A program made the translations under genes and the position numbers. Under the pieces are notes generated by a model that saw nothing but the letters and a program-made list of their open reading frames with translations, did not search any database and was not told the DNA's origin. 64,000 bases of DNA from Chryseobacterium viscerum. Its GTDB lineage: Bacteria; Bacteroidota; Bacteroidia; Flavobacteriales; Weeksellaceae. Positions 32,687 through 42,142 of this stretch are shown piece after piece. How positions within the stretch are numbered: position 1 is the first letter of the stretch; the number at the start of each line of letters is the position of its first letter. The stretch covers positions 682,001 through 746,000 of the forward strand of contig NZ_PPEG02000001.1 of NCBI RefSeq assembly GCF_002899945.2, given 5' to 3'.

Positions 32687-33355
32687 CTAAAGAATACCTT
32701 CAGCCTCCGAAATGGTATTCAGAATATAATCAGGCGACGCTTTTTGCAGTTCTTCTCTGCTTTGAGCCCCTGAAAGTACAGCAACCGTTAGTCCGCAGCC
32801 CGCATTTTTACCTTCTTCAATATCAATCACAGAATCTCCTGCCTTTAAAACCTTATTGGCTTCAGTAATATTGAATTTCTTCATCGCAAGAAGAATCATT
32901 TCAGGGCTGGGACGGCTTTCTGAGACATCATCTGCAGTAATCAAAGCATCAAAATGGATACTTTCTTTCCAGTTGAGCTTATTCAAAAGCTGATGAGCGA
33001 TTTCAGAAGTATATCCTGTATTCAAAACGATTTTTTTGTTTTGAGACTTCATGCTTAGAAGAAAATCCTCGGTTCCGTTAATAGGTTTTACCTCAAGGTT
33101 TTTATAGGATTCCTTTAGCTGGTCAGAAAAATTTTCAAAAATAGCAGGGGCATCCTCTGGATTGCCATTGATTTCCTTTAAAAGACTTGTAATGGCTTCC
33201 AGTTTTTCCATTCCGGCGCAGCTGGATAATACCTTTTCCAGGCTTACCACATAGCCGTAATCGTTCACGGCATTCGTAAGCGTTTTGTATACTACATTGT
33301 CCTCATCAATTGTTGTTCCGGCCATATCCAGAACCAGTAATTCTATATTTTTCAT
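32687..33355 (-). CDS. HAD-superfamily phosphonatase-like hydrolase
   Basis: 222 residues. The N-terminal 'LLVLDMAGTTIDEDN' (nucleophile Asp10) resembles phosphonoacetaldehyde hydrolase (DxAGTT) rather than other HADs. 'IVLNTGYTSEIAHQLL' is motif II. 'ADDVSESRPSPEMILLAM' supplies the motif III region and 'KAGDSVIDIEEGKNAGCGLT' motif IV. This matches the TIGR03351-type phosphonatase-like family, proposed to act on a hydroxylated relative of phosphonoacetaldehyde. It lies 7 bp after an HpnW-type FAD oxidoreductase, the pairing that defines that proposal. C-P bond cleavage is therefore inferred from family and synteny. Confidence 0.85.
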   Translation of the reverse strand: MKNIELLVLDMAGTTIDEDNVVYKTLTNAVNDYGYVVSLEKVLSSCAGMEKLEAITSLLKEINGNPEDAPAIFENFSDQLKESYKNLEVKPINGTEDFLLSMKSQNKKIVLNTGYTSEIAHQLLNKLNWKESIHFDALITADDVSESRPSPEMILLAMKKFNITEANKVLKAGDSVIDIEEGKNAGCGLTVAVLSGAQSREELQKASPDYILNTISEAEGIL

Positions 33356-33362
33356 TTAAATT

Positions 33363-34517
33363 TTATGCGTAAATTTTTTCAATATTAAATTTGGAGAAGC
33401 CTCCGCTTCCCGTCATTCCTTTTCCACCGATACCCGTTACAATATGAATGTTGGCAGATGGGCTGTGCTCAAAAATATCTTTTGTTTTGCACTGGGAATA
33501 GATTCCGAACCATCTTCTCTGGATTTCATACGTGGGAAGATCAATAATTTTTTTAGCCTCGTGAATCATAAACTCATCAATCTCCATATTGAGATCATAT
33601 CCAAGATCGTCAGCATTTTTAGCATCAGCATACTCATGAGAATCGCCTATGATGACAGAACCGTCAAGAGCCTGCTTGAACAAAATATGAACACCATATT
33701 TCTTCTCAAATGAGTTTGGATCTTCTAAAGCCTTGATTTTCTGAAAAGAAGCACATTCAGCGAAAGATTCATATCTTCTGATAGAAAGCCCTGTAAGAAT
33801 ATTTCCCTGAAGCGAATAAATTCCTTGCGGTTTGGTCTGAAGCATCTGAAGTTTGCTTACTTCCAGATCGCTGTCATTGAATACTTTAGGATATAAAGTT
33901 TTAAATTCGTGTCCTCCGCAGATAATGATTTTAGAAGCATTGAATTCCGCTCCGTCAGCAGTTACCGCCGTACATTTCTGATCATCTTCATGGGTTTCCA
34001 GTACCGTTGTATTGTAGAAAATCTGCAAGCCCATTTTTTCCTGAAGCAGCTTATGAAGCTTTACAATCATTTCTGCAGAATCTACTGAAAGTTCCTGTGG
34101 GAAAAACAGACCTCCTTTGCAGTAATCGGAACGAAGTCCGTCAAACTTCTTGATGCAGTCGTTTTTTGATAATAGAACAGATTCGTAATCATTGTTTCTG
34201 TTGATTTCATAAAGTTCTTCAATCAGCTGAAGCTCTTCATCATTGGAAGCGATATATACAGATCCGTTTTGCCTGATGGTAAGATCTGCCTGATCATGAA
34301 GTTCATTATATATGGCCAGACTTTCTCTTCCGAAATTCTGCCATTTCAGATCCATTCCGGAGGGTACTACCTGTCCGAAATTCCTTACCGTGGCACCCTG
34401 AGGAACAGAATTTTTTTCCAGTAAAGCGACCTTAAGATTTTTCTTCAGCGCATGATAAGCGTGGAATGTTCCTAAAATTCCACCTCCTACAACGAGTAAA
34501 TCAAATTTTGTTGTCAT
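33363..34517 (-). CDS. TIGR03364/HpnW-type FAD-dependent oxidoreductase (aminophosphonate catabolism)
   Basis: 384 residues of the DAO (glycine-oxidase-like) family. The N-terminal dinucleotide fold 'DLLVVGGGILGTFHAYHAL' is followed by 'VALLEKNSVPQGATVRNFGQ' and the C-terminal 'VTGIGGKGMTGSGGFSKF'. The family is proposed to deaminate oxidatively an aminophosphonate such as 1-hydroxy-2-aminoethylphosphonate or an N-methylated analogue, feeding the phosphonatase-like enzyme encoded next. Gene order transporter - FAD enzyme - HAD, spacings of 11 and 7 bp, supports one operon. Confidence 0.88.
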   Translation of the reverse strand: MTTKFDLLVVGGGILGTFHAYHALKKNLKVALLEKNSVPQGATVRNFGQVVPSGMDLKWQNFGRESLAIYNELHDQADLTIRQNGSVYIASNDEELQLIEELYEINRNNDYESVLLSKNDCIKKFDGLRSDYCKGGLFFPQELSVDSAEMIVKLHKLLQEKMGLQIFYNTTVLETHEDDQKCTAVTADGAEFNASKIIICGGHEFKTLYPKVFNDSDLEVSKLQMLQTKPQGIYSLQGNILTGLSIRRYESFAECASFQKIKALEDPNSFEKKYGVHILFKQALDGSVIIGDSHEYADAKNADDLGYDLNMEIDEFMIHEAKKIIDLPTYEIQRRWFGIYSQCKTKDIFEHSPSANIHIVTGIGGKGMTGSGGFSKFNIEKIYA

Positions 34518-34528
34518 TGTATTATTAT

Positions 34529-35833
34529 TTATAAAATTTTAGACGTATCGAAATTGATGAATTGATTAGAATTTGAGTTTGATTTCGGCTTTGATTTATT
34601 TCGGAAAGCCAGAAAAGCAATCACCGAGAGAATTAAAACAGCGATTGTAATAATATAATTTAAGTTGATATAGAAATTTAGCCATGAAGTCTGAGCTGAT
34701 CCGAAGTTTTTGTACAGCAGAATCAAGACACTCCCAAGGTACCCGAATGAGTCTACAATGTAGATCAGAAAACCTACATTTCCTTTGATTTCAAATGCTG
34801 CAATCATTCGGTCAAAATAAATTCCGTTGAAAGGAATATAGCAGATGTACATTCCGAAGCCAGAAATGGTCATCCATAAAAAAGGAGATAATGAGCCCTG
34901 CTGAAACAGATAGGTAGAAAGTCCTACCGTAATAATTCCGGCAAAAAGAATATAATGATAGTAGGCAAACGCCTTTTTGTTGTTCTTTACTTTTACCATA
35001 AAGCTTAAGATTAATAGCACCATTACTGCAATAGGGATTTCCGTTAAGGTGAAAATAGAGCTGTCAAAACTAAAATGAAGGCCATCCCAGATTTCACGGT
35101 TGAAATTATCCCTGAAGTCTCTTAAAACCGTTAAACAGATATACAGAAATATAATACACACAATAGGAATAAAAAACTGCTGGATGAGTGCTCTTCTTTC
35201 TCTTCCATTCAACGGCTGTCGCTTGTTTTTAAGCAAAATATCCTCTTCTGTAGGCTTCGGAATTTTATTTAAAAGCAATCCGAAAAGCAGTAAAGGGATG
35301 ATAAAAATAAGTCCGGCAGAAAAGGGCATCCAGAATTCTGAAATGTTGAAAGTATCCATCAGAAATTTTCCCACAGATTTTGTAAAACCTGAAGAAACCA
35401 CAAAGCTTGAACATAAAAATAACCCTATAATTTCTGTCGTTTTGCGTCCTTCAATATAGGAGAAAACGATTCCCCAGATCATTCCCAACGGAATACCGTT
35501 GATAAACATAAATAGAATATTATAAGGAGCAGGAACAACTGCAAATCCGAATAAGGCAAGTTCAGCAATAGCAATGAAGGTGAACAGATAGGTGATTCTT
35601 TTCTGAGGTTTCAGTTCGGAAATAAACTTGATTCCGATGAATTTCGAGATGAAATACCCTACAGCCTGGGCAATAATAATCAGAATCTTATAATCAACCC
35701 CGAAGTAGGCAAGTCCCTCAAATGAAGCTACAGTAAAAGGTTTTCGGAAACCGTACATGCAGAAGTAAACACCGAAAGCGGCAAAAGCTGCCTTCAGTGT
35801 TACTAATGTTTTTTTATTGATGGTTCTGGCCAT
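34529..35833 (-). CDS. DUF5690 family MFS-type transporter
   Basis: 434 residues with about twelve membrane segments ('FAAFGVYFCMYGFRKPFTVA' opens helix 1 in the manner of glycerol-3-phosphate/phosphonate antiporters of the MFS). The cytoplasmic loop is near residue 200 and the Ser/Asn-rich tail carries no motif. The GlpT/UhpT-like opening together with its place 11 bp before the phosphonate-type FAD enzyme suggests uptake of an organophosphonate across the inner membrane. It starts 3 bp after the TonB receptor stop, completing an outer-to-inner membrane import route. Confidence 0.85.
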   Translation of the reverse strand: MARTINKKTLVTLKAAFAAFGVYFCMYGFRKPFTVASFEGLAYFGVDYKILIIIAQAVGYFISKFIGIKFISELKPQKRITYLFTFIAIAELALFGFAVVPAPYNILFMFINGIPLGMIWGIVFSYIEGRKTTEIIGLFLCSSFVVSSGFTKSVGKFLMDTFNISEFWMPFSAGLIFIIPLLLFGLLLNKIPKPTEEDILLKNKRQPLNGRERRALIQQFFIPIVCIIFLYICLTVLRDFRDNFNREIWDGLHFSFDSSIFTLTEIPIAVMVLLILSFMVKVKNNKKAFAYYHYILFAGIITVGLSTYLFQQGSLSPFLWMTISGFGMYICYIPFNGIYFDRMIAAFEIKGNVGFLIYIVDSFGYLGSVLILLYKNFGSAQTSWLNFYINLNYIITIAVLILSVIAFLAFRNKSKPKSNSNSNQFINFDTSKIL

Positions 35834-35836
35834 GGT

Positions 35837-38662
35837 TTAGAAATTCAGTTTTATTCCAAGATTGAATCTTACGCCATAATATTCTACCTGCTCAGGACGG
35901 TCTTCATTTTTACCGAAATGATAGATCAGAGGCTTGTTCAGAATATTGTTCACATCTGCATACAGAGTCAGGTATTTCGTAAACTGGTAAGAACCTCCGA
36001 AATCCAGATTGCTGTATTTACCATAATAAGAGTCATTGATATCGTCTTCAGCATATTCTACAGCGTATTTTCCTTTGTAGTTGTAAGCAAGTCTTGCATT
36101 GAATCCTTTTTTCTCAAAGAAAAGCTGTGCATTATACAATTCCTTTGCCTGATACGGCAGAGCTACCTTTCTTCCGCTTGGTTTCTCCATTTCAGAAGTC
36201 ATGAATGTGGCATTCAATTGAACTCCGAAATACTGTAAAAACCCTGGAAGGAAGTCGAATCTTTTATTAATTCCCAGCTCAATACCTCCAAGCCAAGCTG
36301 CTTTTCCGTTGTTGGGAGCCGTAAACTGTACTCCATTCATTCCATTATAATTTCCGATAAAAGAATCCTGGAAAATAGGATCTGTAATCGATTTATAGAA
36401 AACACCGCCACTCAGAATTCCTACATTGGAAAAGTAATATTCTCCCATCAGGTCAAAATTCAAAGAATAGGTAGGATTAAGATTGGGATTTCCACCTTTA
36501 AACTCATTATCCGCTTCACTATAAGTACCACCTGGAGTCAGATCTCCAAAGTTGGGTCTTGAGAAAGTTCTTGTCGCAGCAAAACGAAGGTTGGTTTTAT
36601 CATTCAGCGTATATTTCAAATGAATCATCGGAAGTACTGCCAGGTAATTTTTGGAATTTTCTACAGGAGTCAGCACATCATCATTCACGGTGTATCCTTT
36701 CACTTTAGTATTGGTGTTTGATAATCTGATTCCTCCTAGAATGGTGATTTTATCATTTAGTTTATACGTTGCCATTCCATAGGCGTCTGCATGTTTTTCA
36801 AGCACATCAAAGTTTCTTCCTAATGCTTTATTGTATTCCAATGCTTCGGAATCTGCGGTATTGATCTTTAAATTTCCCTGATTCTGATACCAAAACTGGT
36901 TCATTCCGTTGGTAGAAAGTACAGGGCCAAAAGTATTACCGATGTGGGTATTCATTTCACTTAAATATTGCGGTCCGTTGGCTTGTGTCGTGATGTATTG
37001 CGAATAATCAGACAGAAGGGGCGCTGTTCCGCTACTCCAGTTGTAGAAAATATCGGAGAATCTGGCATTACGCTCTTTATCTCTATATTTAAAACCATAT
37101 TTTAAAGTAAGCTTATCAGAAGCATTGATCTCATGGTTGAATGCTGCTACAATCTTATCTTTTTCCTCTACAAAAACCTTATAGAATTCAAGATCTGTAA
37201 ATCTCATCTGAGAAGCATCCATTTTAAAGTTCGGATCGCTATAGAAACCGAAAAGAGCATCCGGATTTTTATAGTCTAACTTCCCGCCATCAACTTTCCA
37301 GTAGGCTCTTGGACCATTTCCATGATTTGAAATATAATCAGGATTGATGCCCACACCGGATTGAGTATATTTAATAACATAGTAAGAATTGTTCTGTTTG
37401 TCAGGAATATTTCCATATTTGAATTTGTTATCATAATAAGATAGATCCCAGTCGATCTTTCCTTTATTTAAATTATGAATACCTCCCAAAGACACAGAAG
37501 TAAGTTCTGTAATCAATAAGTTGTGGATATTCTGAAGTTCCACTCTTGCGGTATTGTTGGCACTGCTGAACTTGTCAAATCGGATTCTGTGTTTATAGTG
37601 TGTTTCGTCATCCGAAAGCGTACCATACATTCCTTTTAAATAGAAGGTTGTTTTTGGAGACAATACGTATTCAAAAGCAGTATTGATCCCTGTTGTTTTT
37701 CGGACTCCGTTATAATCACGAAGCTCCAGTCTGAAAACGCCTTCATCGCCACTTCTTCTCGCTTCAAAATTATCCGTAGACCAATTCCTTATGAAATGGG
37801 CAAAATTGAATAAGTACCCGAATTTTTTATCCTTTGTTCTTCCTCCATATAAAAATCCAAGGTTGTAAACGCCTTTGTCAGACTTAGCATTGTATCCGCT
37901 TCCTACCGTTGCTTTGAACTCTGTTTTCATAGGCGGCGTTTTGGTGATAAAATTCACACCTCCTCCTATGCCGTCAGCCTCCATGTCAGGAGTAAAAGAC
38001 TTATTTACATGTACATAAGAGATCAGTTCTGTAGGAAAGAAGTCGAATGCTGTTGCTCTGGATGTTGTTTCTTCCTCAGCAGTAGGAAGCCTGTTTCCGT
38101 TGATGGTGGTAGAGGCCCAGAATGGCGGAAGTCCTCTCAGAGAAACAAATCTTCCCTCTCCCTGGTCTCTTTCGATAGAAACTCCCTGTACACGCTGTAC
38201 CGTCTCTGCAGCATTTCTATCCGGTAGTTTCCCAATCCCATCAGAAGCAATTACATTGGTGATATTGATCGCGTTTTTCTGAAGGTTTAAAGCTCTTGCT
38301 TCCGTATTTTTCAACGTTCCGGTAACAACCACTTCATCAATGCTTTTTCGCGGCTGAGAAAGTTTGATGATTCCCAAATCTACCGTTTGCTCTGATTTCA
38401 GATCAATATTGATGTCTGTAGATTCATAACCGATATAGCTGATTTGTAAAATATATTGACCTTCTTTGATATCATTGATGGTAAATTTTCCTTCAATATC
38501 AGTTGCTATATTCTTAGATAAGCCTTTTATTTTGACTGTGGCCCCGGGGAGAGGCTGGCTGTCGTCAAGAACCGTTCCTATAATTAATTGTTTCTGCGCT
38601 GAAATAAAGACTATGAAACAGACAAAAACAAGGGTAAGTAATTTCTCTAAATTTGTTTTCAT
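35837..38662 (-). CDS. TonB-dependent receptor of the phosphonate-type locus
   Basis: 941 residues from the ATG at 38662 (MKTNLEKLLTLVFVCFIVF), which begins a proper signal peptide ending near SAQ. An upstream in-frame ATG at 38695 adds 11 unneeded residues. CarboxypepD_reg-like domain: 'IIGTVLDDSQPLPGATVKIK'. Plug: 'VVVTGTLKNTEARALNLQKN', 'LPDRNAAETVQRVQGVSIER'. The barrel ends in the terminal aromatic 'GVRFNLGIKLNF'. The plug resembles the TonB receptors that take up complex organic substrates. First gene of a four-gene operon running to the HAD hydrolase. Confidence 0.92.
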   Translation of the reverse strand: MKTNLEKLLTLVFVCFIVFISAQKQLIIGTVLDDSQPLPGATVKIKGLSKNIATDIEGKFTINDIKEGQYILQISYIGYESTDINIDLKSEQTVDLGIIKLSQPRKSIDEVVVTGTLKNTEARALNLQKNAINITNVIASDGIGKLPDRNAAETVQRVQGVSIERDQGEGRFVSLRGLPPFWASTTINGNRLPTAEEETTSRATAFDFFPTELISYVHVNKSFTPDMEADGIGGGVNFITKTPPMKTEFKATVGSGYNAKSDKGVYNLGFLYGGRTKDKKFGYLFNFAHFIRNWSTDNFEARRSGDEGVFRLELRDYNGVRKTTGINTAFEYVLSPKTTFYLKGMYGTLSDDETHYKHRIRFDKFSSANNTARVELQNIHNLLITELTSVSLGGIHNLNKGKIDWDLSYYDNKFKYGNIPDKQNNSYYVIKYTQSGVGINPDYISNHGNGPRAYWKVDGGKLDYKNPDALFGFYSDPNFKMDASQMRFTDLEFYKVFVEEKDKIVAAFNHEINASDKLTLKYGFKYRDKERNARFSDIFYNWSSGTAPLLSDYSQYITTQANGPQYLSEMNTHIGNTFGPVLSTNGMNQFWYQNQGNLKINTADSEALEYNKALGRNFDVLEKHADAYGMATYKLNDKITILGGIRLSNTNTKVKGYTVNDDVLTPVENSKNYLAVLPMIHLKYTLNDKTNLRFAATRTFSRPNFGDLTPGGTYSEADNEFKGGNPNLNPTYSLNFDLMGEYYFSNVGILSGGVFYKSITDPIFQDSFIGNYNGMNGVQFTAPNNGKAAWLGGIELGINKRFDFLPGFLQYFGVQLNATFMTSEMEKPSGRKVALPYQAKELYNAQLFFEKKGFNARLAYNYKGKYAVEYAEDDINDSYYGKYSNLDFGGSYQFTKYLTLYADVNNILNKPLIYHFGKNEDRPEQVEYYGVRFNLGIKLNF

Positions 38663-38741
38663 TTTTACATATATTAAATTTTTTATGCAAATCACGCCAA
38701 TAATTTTAATATATATAAATATTTTGTGTTAAGTATTATTT

Positions 38742-38762
38742 AACAAATAAGTGCTATTTGTT
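38742..38762. promoter_or_regulatory. Operator-like inverted repeat AACAAATA-N5-TATTTGTT
   Basis: Perfect 8-bp arms 79 bp before the TonB receptor ATG. The half-site resembles the TTTACAAATA unit of the repeats at 32302 and 38954. A neighbouring TGTTAA/TTAACA dyad sits at 38727-38745. Confidence 0.5.
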
Positions 38763-38942
38763 ACGCCTATTTTACTTTTAAACCCATTAATGCCAGCCTT
38801 TGAAAACAGGATGAAACAAAGTTTAAATTCACTATTTCAATACTTTTCACAAATATTTACTGAAAATAAAAGGAATAGAAATCTTCCGAAAACTGCCCTG
38901 TTTTACTTAATATTTCGTTCATCTTGGAAGAAAATGGAAAAA

Positions 38943-38969
38943 CAAAAGTTGCATATTTGTAAACTTTTG
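38943..38969. promoter_or_regulatory. Inverted repeat CAAAAGTT-N11-AACTTTTG containing the shared 15-mer
   Basis: Perfect 8-bp arms. TATTTGTAAACTTTT (38954-38968) is the exact reverse complement of 32298-32312 before the secreted hydrolase gene. It lies 280 bp before the receptor ATG, between it and the XRE-cupin gene. Confidence 0.55.
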
Positions 38970-39203
38970 TAAGAGACTTGAAATCAAAATTTGACGAGTG
39001 AAGAATAAAAGTGATTATTTTTTAGATGCAAAGTTTAATAGGTCAGCTGATATATTTTAAGAAAGCAAAGACAGCGACGTTGTCGCTGATGAAGTGTAAT
39101 GATTAGGTATACGCTTAGAAAGAATCAATGAAATTGATTCCATTCTTTGCTCTCTTAAAGGTCGTAGGTTTGCTGGATAAAAACTTTGCGTTAAAAAAAG
39201 TAT
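38970..39203. repeat. Gene-free stretch with small palindromes
   Basis: Contains CAGCGAC-GTT-GTCGCTG (39072-39088), an AATCAAT-GAA-ATTGATT palindrome near 39123-39139, and a CTCTTAAAGGTCG-type string. It looks like a degraded dispersed intergenic element rather than a gene. Nothing else is evident. Confidence 0.4.
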
Positions 39204-39773
39204 TTAAGCAGTATAAAAATAAAGAACAAGCATCACACAGCTTTCATCGCTGATGCTTACCGGAACGTGGGGAAACTTTCCGTTGAAATATAAAGAATCT
39301 CCTTCTTTTAAGATGATTTCCTCATTATCAATCAGATACTTTACTTCTCCCTTCAGGATATATTTGAATTCCCAGGCATCCGTAATTACCTTTTCTCTTT
39401 TAGAATTAGGTTCAAGAGTCAATAATACTGCTTCAAAACCCAAAGAATGAAGGCTTTTGCTGAAGATATGCATATACTTGAATCCTTCAGCCTCTACTTC
39501 TTTTTCTATGGTTTGCTGGCTTTCTTTTGGAACATAAATGAACTTGGCATTGGACTTTTTCTCCACTCCTTCGAAAAAATAACTGGCATCAATCTCAAGA
39601 GACTGAATCAGATCCAGTAAAACAGGAAGCGAAGGAATCGTTCTTCCATTTTCAATCCTGGAAACAAGACCGTTACTCACATTCGCTTTGAAAGCCAGTT
39701 CGTTGATGGTTAAATTATTCTTTTTTCTAATATCCTTTAATCTCTTACCGATACCTATTAAAAAGTCGTTCAT
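39204..39773 (-). CDS. XRE-cupin transcriptional regulator
   Basis: 189 residues. The N-terminal HTH is 'RLKDIRKKNNLTINELAFKA', then 'NVSNGLVSRIENGRTIPSLP'. The C-terminal cupin_2 beta-barrel is at about 110-185 ('EFKYILKGEVKYLIDNEEII', 'EGDSLYFNGKFPHVPVSI'). This fusion type typically senses small metabolites of catabolic pathways. It is upstream of, and transcribed in the same direction as, the phosphonate-type operon, separated by a 541-bp region with operator-like repeats. It is the best candidate for the protein binding those repeats. Confidence 0.88.
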   Translation of the reverse strand: MNDFLIGIGKRLKDIRKKNNLTINELAFKANVSNGLVSRIENGRTIPSLPVLLDLIQSLEIDASYFFEGVEKKSNAKFIYVPKESQQTIEKEVEAEGFKYMHIFSKSLHSLGFEAVLLTLEPNSKREKVITDAWEFKYILKGEVKYLIDNEEIILKEGDSLYFNGKFPHVPVSISDESCVMLVLYFYTA

Positions 39774-39974
39774 ACGCTGTGCAATTTAACCTGAATTATT
39801 TTTTCGTCATTCTATTAAAAGCAAAGGTAATATTATTCTATAGAGTTTGGACAAGGGCGGGAATCAATTCATTGAAAATTATTATAGAGGATGAAAGGCT
39901 GGAGGAGGCCAATGATGTGAAAGAACAACAAGGCAGGTTTTCTTTTGAAAAGAATTGAATCGCTCATTTCCCTT

Positions 39975-40007
39975 TTTGCCCATCCCAAGAAAATTTCCCT
40001 ATTTTTG
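39975..40007 (+). promoter_or_regulatory. Promoter of the two-component operon
   Basis: TTTG at 39975-39978, 21 bp, TATTTTTG at 40000-40007, then 20 bp to the response regulator ATG. The remaining 39774-39974 region shows no feature. Confidence 0.6.
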
Positions 40008-40027
40008 TAAAACTCCTTATTTCATCT

Positions 40028-40735
40028 ATGAAAAAAATTATTCTTATCGAAGACGAAACCAGTGTAGTCTCTTTTATCAAAAAAGGACTTCAGGAAAATG
40101 GATATGAAATTTCTGTGGCTTTTGACGGTCGTACAGGAGTGCAATTGGTGCAGGGCAATGATTTCGATTTGGTAATTTTGGACATTATGCTTCCGGAAAT
40201 GAATGGTCTGGATGTATGTAAAGAAATAAGAAAAACCAATCAAAGCGTTCCTATTTTATTCCTTACCGCCTTAGGAACATCTGAAAATATCGTTCTCGGA
40301 CTGGAAAGTGGAGGAGATGATTATTTGGTAAAGCCTTTTAAATTCATTGAACTGGTAGCGCGTGTGAAGTCTTTGCTGAGAAGAAGCAACAACAACGGAC
40401 CTCAGGAAATCGCTGAACCGGAGCCGGATAATGAACATGTGTTTCAGTTTTCAGACCTGATGGTAAATGATTATACCAAGAAGGTGAGCCGTGCAGGAGA
40501 AGATATTTCTCTGACATCAACAGAATACAAACTTCTGCTGTATTTCCTGAATAATCCTGAAAAAGTAATTTCAAGAGCGGAAATTCTGGATGCGGTATGG
40601 GGAGTAAACTATGAGCTGGGAACCAATGTAGTAGATGTTTACGTCAATTATTTAAGAAAAAAACTGGATCATCAGGATGATAATAAACTGATTCATACTG
40701 TAATAGGAATGGGGTATGTATTGAAAAAAACATAA
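40028..40735 (+). CDS. OmpR/PhoB-family response regulator
   Basis: 235 residues. The receiver domain has the acidic pair in 'ILIEDETS', phosphoacceptor Asp52 in 'LVILDIMLPEMNG', 'LFLTALG' and Lys in 'YLVKPFKFIEL'. The winged-helix DNA-binding domain (about 140-235) shows 'LTSTEYKLLLYFLNNPEKVI' and 'VDVYVNYLRKKLD'. It is 3 bp upstream of its histidine kinase. Target genes are unknown; neighbouring genes at 42426 and 42951 are candidates by position only. Confidence 0.93.
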   Translation: MKKIILIEDETSVVSFIKKGLQENGYEISVAFDGRTGVQLVQGNDFDLVILDIMLPEMNGLDVCKEIRKTNQSVPILFLTALGTSENIVLGLESGGDDYLVKPFKFIELVARVKSLLRRSNNNGPQEIAEPEPDNEHVFQFSDLMVNDYTKKVSRAGEDISLTSTEYKLLLYFLNNPEKVISRAEILDAVWGVNYELGTNVVDVYVNYLRKKLDHQDDNKLIHTVIGMGYVLKKT

Positions 40736-40738
40736 TGG

Positions 40739-42142
40739 ATGTTTAATAAAGTGATTACAAATCAGACCAAAACGATGGTGCTTTTGATGTTGGTTTTTAC
40801 AGCCATCATTTTGCTGTTCAGTGGTTTGGTGTACTTTTCAATCGTTAATTTTTCACATCAGAGGTTTTATGAGCTTCTAAAGATCAGGACGGCAACCATT
40901 GTTCAGATTGAAAAAAGCAAAGACCACCTCGATCTTCCGGAAAACTATGTTCTCAGCAGCCTGAATGATGAGGAACTTCCGATGGAAAAAGACTACGTTT
41001 TCGCGGTGCCTACAGATTCCAATTTCAAGAAAATTTCTCAGGAAGTTCATATTCCGGATTATTTCTTTAAAAATATTATCAAACAAGGTGAATCCAATTA
41101 TAATGATGAGGAATTCTATTATATAGGCCAGAGTTTCAAGTATGATGATAAAGATTATATTGCGATTGCCTCGGCCAAAAACCATTACGTTGTTTATTAT
41201 CTTGGCTTTTTAAAAAGAACCCTGCTTACCTGTATTGTGCTTTCTCTGTTCTTCAGTATGATCTTTTCTTTTTATCTGTCTAAAACTTTATTCAGACCGA
41301 TCTTAAAAATTACAGGAAAAGTAAAGGAAATCAGTTCTGAAAATCTTCACTTAAGGCTAGAAGCTCAGGCGGATAATAAAGAGCTTAATGAATTGGTGGA
41401 TACCTTCAATGATATGCTCAACCGTATTGAAACCTCTTTTGAAACCCAGAATCATCTGATCGGAAATGTATCTCACGAATTGAGAACTCCTCTTACATCA
41501 ATTATGGGAGAGGCAGATGTTGCGCTTTCTATCAGCAGAACAGCTGACGAATATAAAGAAACCCTAGGAATCATTCTGGATGAAGCCGAAAAGCTGGATA
41601 AAAAGATCAAAGCTTTATTAATGATTGCCCAAACCGGTTTCGATGGAAAGATCCAGAAAATGGATAAAGTAAGAATCGACCAGCTGCTTTGGGATGTTAT
41701 TGAAACCTTGAGAAGAATTGATTCCAGAAATAATATTTATCTGGATATCAGTATGCTTCCCGATAATCCGAAGAAACTAAAGGTACAGGGAAATGAACAG
41801 CTTCTTCATCTTGCCGTTGCCAATATCATCAGTAATGGCTGTAAATATTCTAACTTCCAACAGGTAAAAGTTTCTTTAGGAGCCACCAATACGGATGTCT
41901 ACATCATTATAAAAGATAACGGTATCGGAATTCCTGAAGTAGAAATGAATAAAATCTACGACCCATTCTTCAGAGCTTCCAATACGAATAACTATGAAGG
42001 CTACGGAATCGGGCTTCCATTGGCAAGAAACATTGTAAGAATGCACCACGGCGAACTGATCGTAAGTTCACACGAAAATCAAGGGACAACGGTACAAATG
42101 CGTTTCCCGAATTTCTATAGTATGATGCAGAAAGGGGAATAA
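40739..42142 (+). CDS. Sensor histidine kinase (HAMP, HisKA, HATPase)
   Basis: 467 residues. Membrane segments lie at about 12-34 and 158-180 and enclose an extracytoplasmic sensor loop of some 120 residues. HAMP follows ('FRPILKITGKVKEISSENL'), then the dimerisation domain with phospho-His in 'LIGNVSHELRTPLTSIMGE' (about 246). The ATPase shows N-box 'ANIISNGCKYS', G1 'IKDNGIGIP' and G2 'GYGIGLPLARNIV'. It pairs with the adjacent OmpR-type regulator. The sensor loop has no recognisable ligand domain. Confidence 0.93.
   Translation: MFNKVITNQTKTMVLLMLVFTAIILLFSGLVYFSIVNFSHQRFYELLKIRTATIVQIEKSKDHLDLPENYVLSSLNDEELPMEKDYVFAVPTDSNFKKISQEVHIPDYFFKNIIKQGESNYNDEEFYYIGQSFKYDDKDYIAIASAKNHYVVYYLGFLKRTLLTCIVLSLFFSMIFSFYLSKTLFRPILKITGKVKEISSENLHLRLEAQADNKELNELVDTFNDMLNRIETSFETQNHLIGNVSHELRTPLTSIMGEADVALSISRTADEYKETLGIILDEAEKLDKKIKALLMIAQTGFDGKIQKMDKVRIDQLLWDVIETLRRIDSRNNIYLDISMLPDNPKKLKVQGNEQLLHLAVANIISNGCKYSNFQQVKVSLGATNTDVYIIIKDNGIGIPEVEMNKIYDPFFRASNTNNYEGYGIGLPLARNIVRMHHGELIVSSHENQGTTVQMRFPNFYSMMQKGE

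Noticed and set aside
38751..38972. 73-codon plus-strand frame between the TonB receptor and the XRE-cupin gene
   Set aside because: It crosses both operator-like repeats, has no recognisable domain and no promoter of its own.
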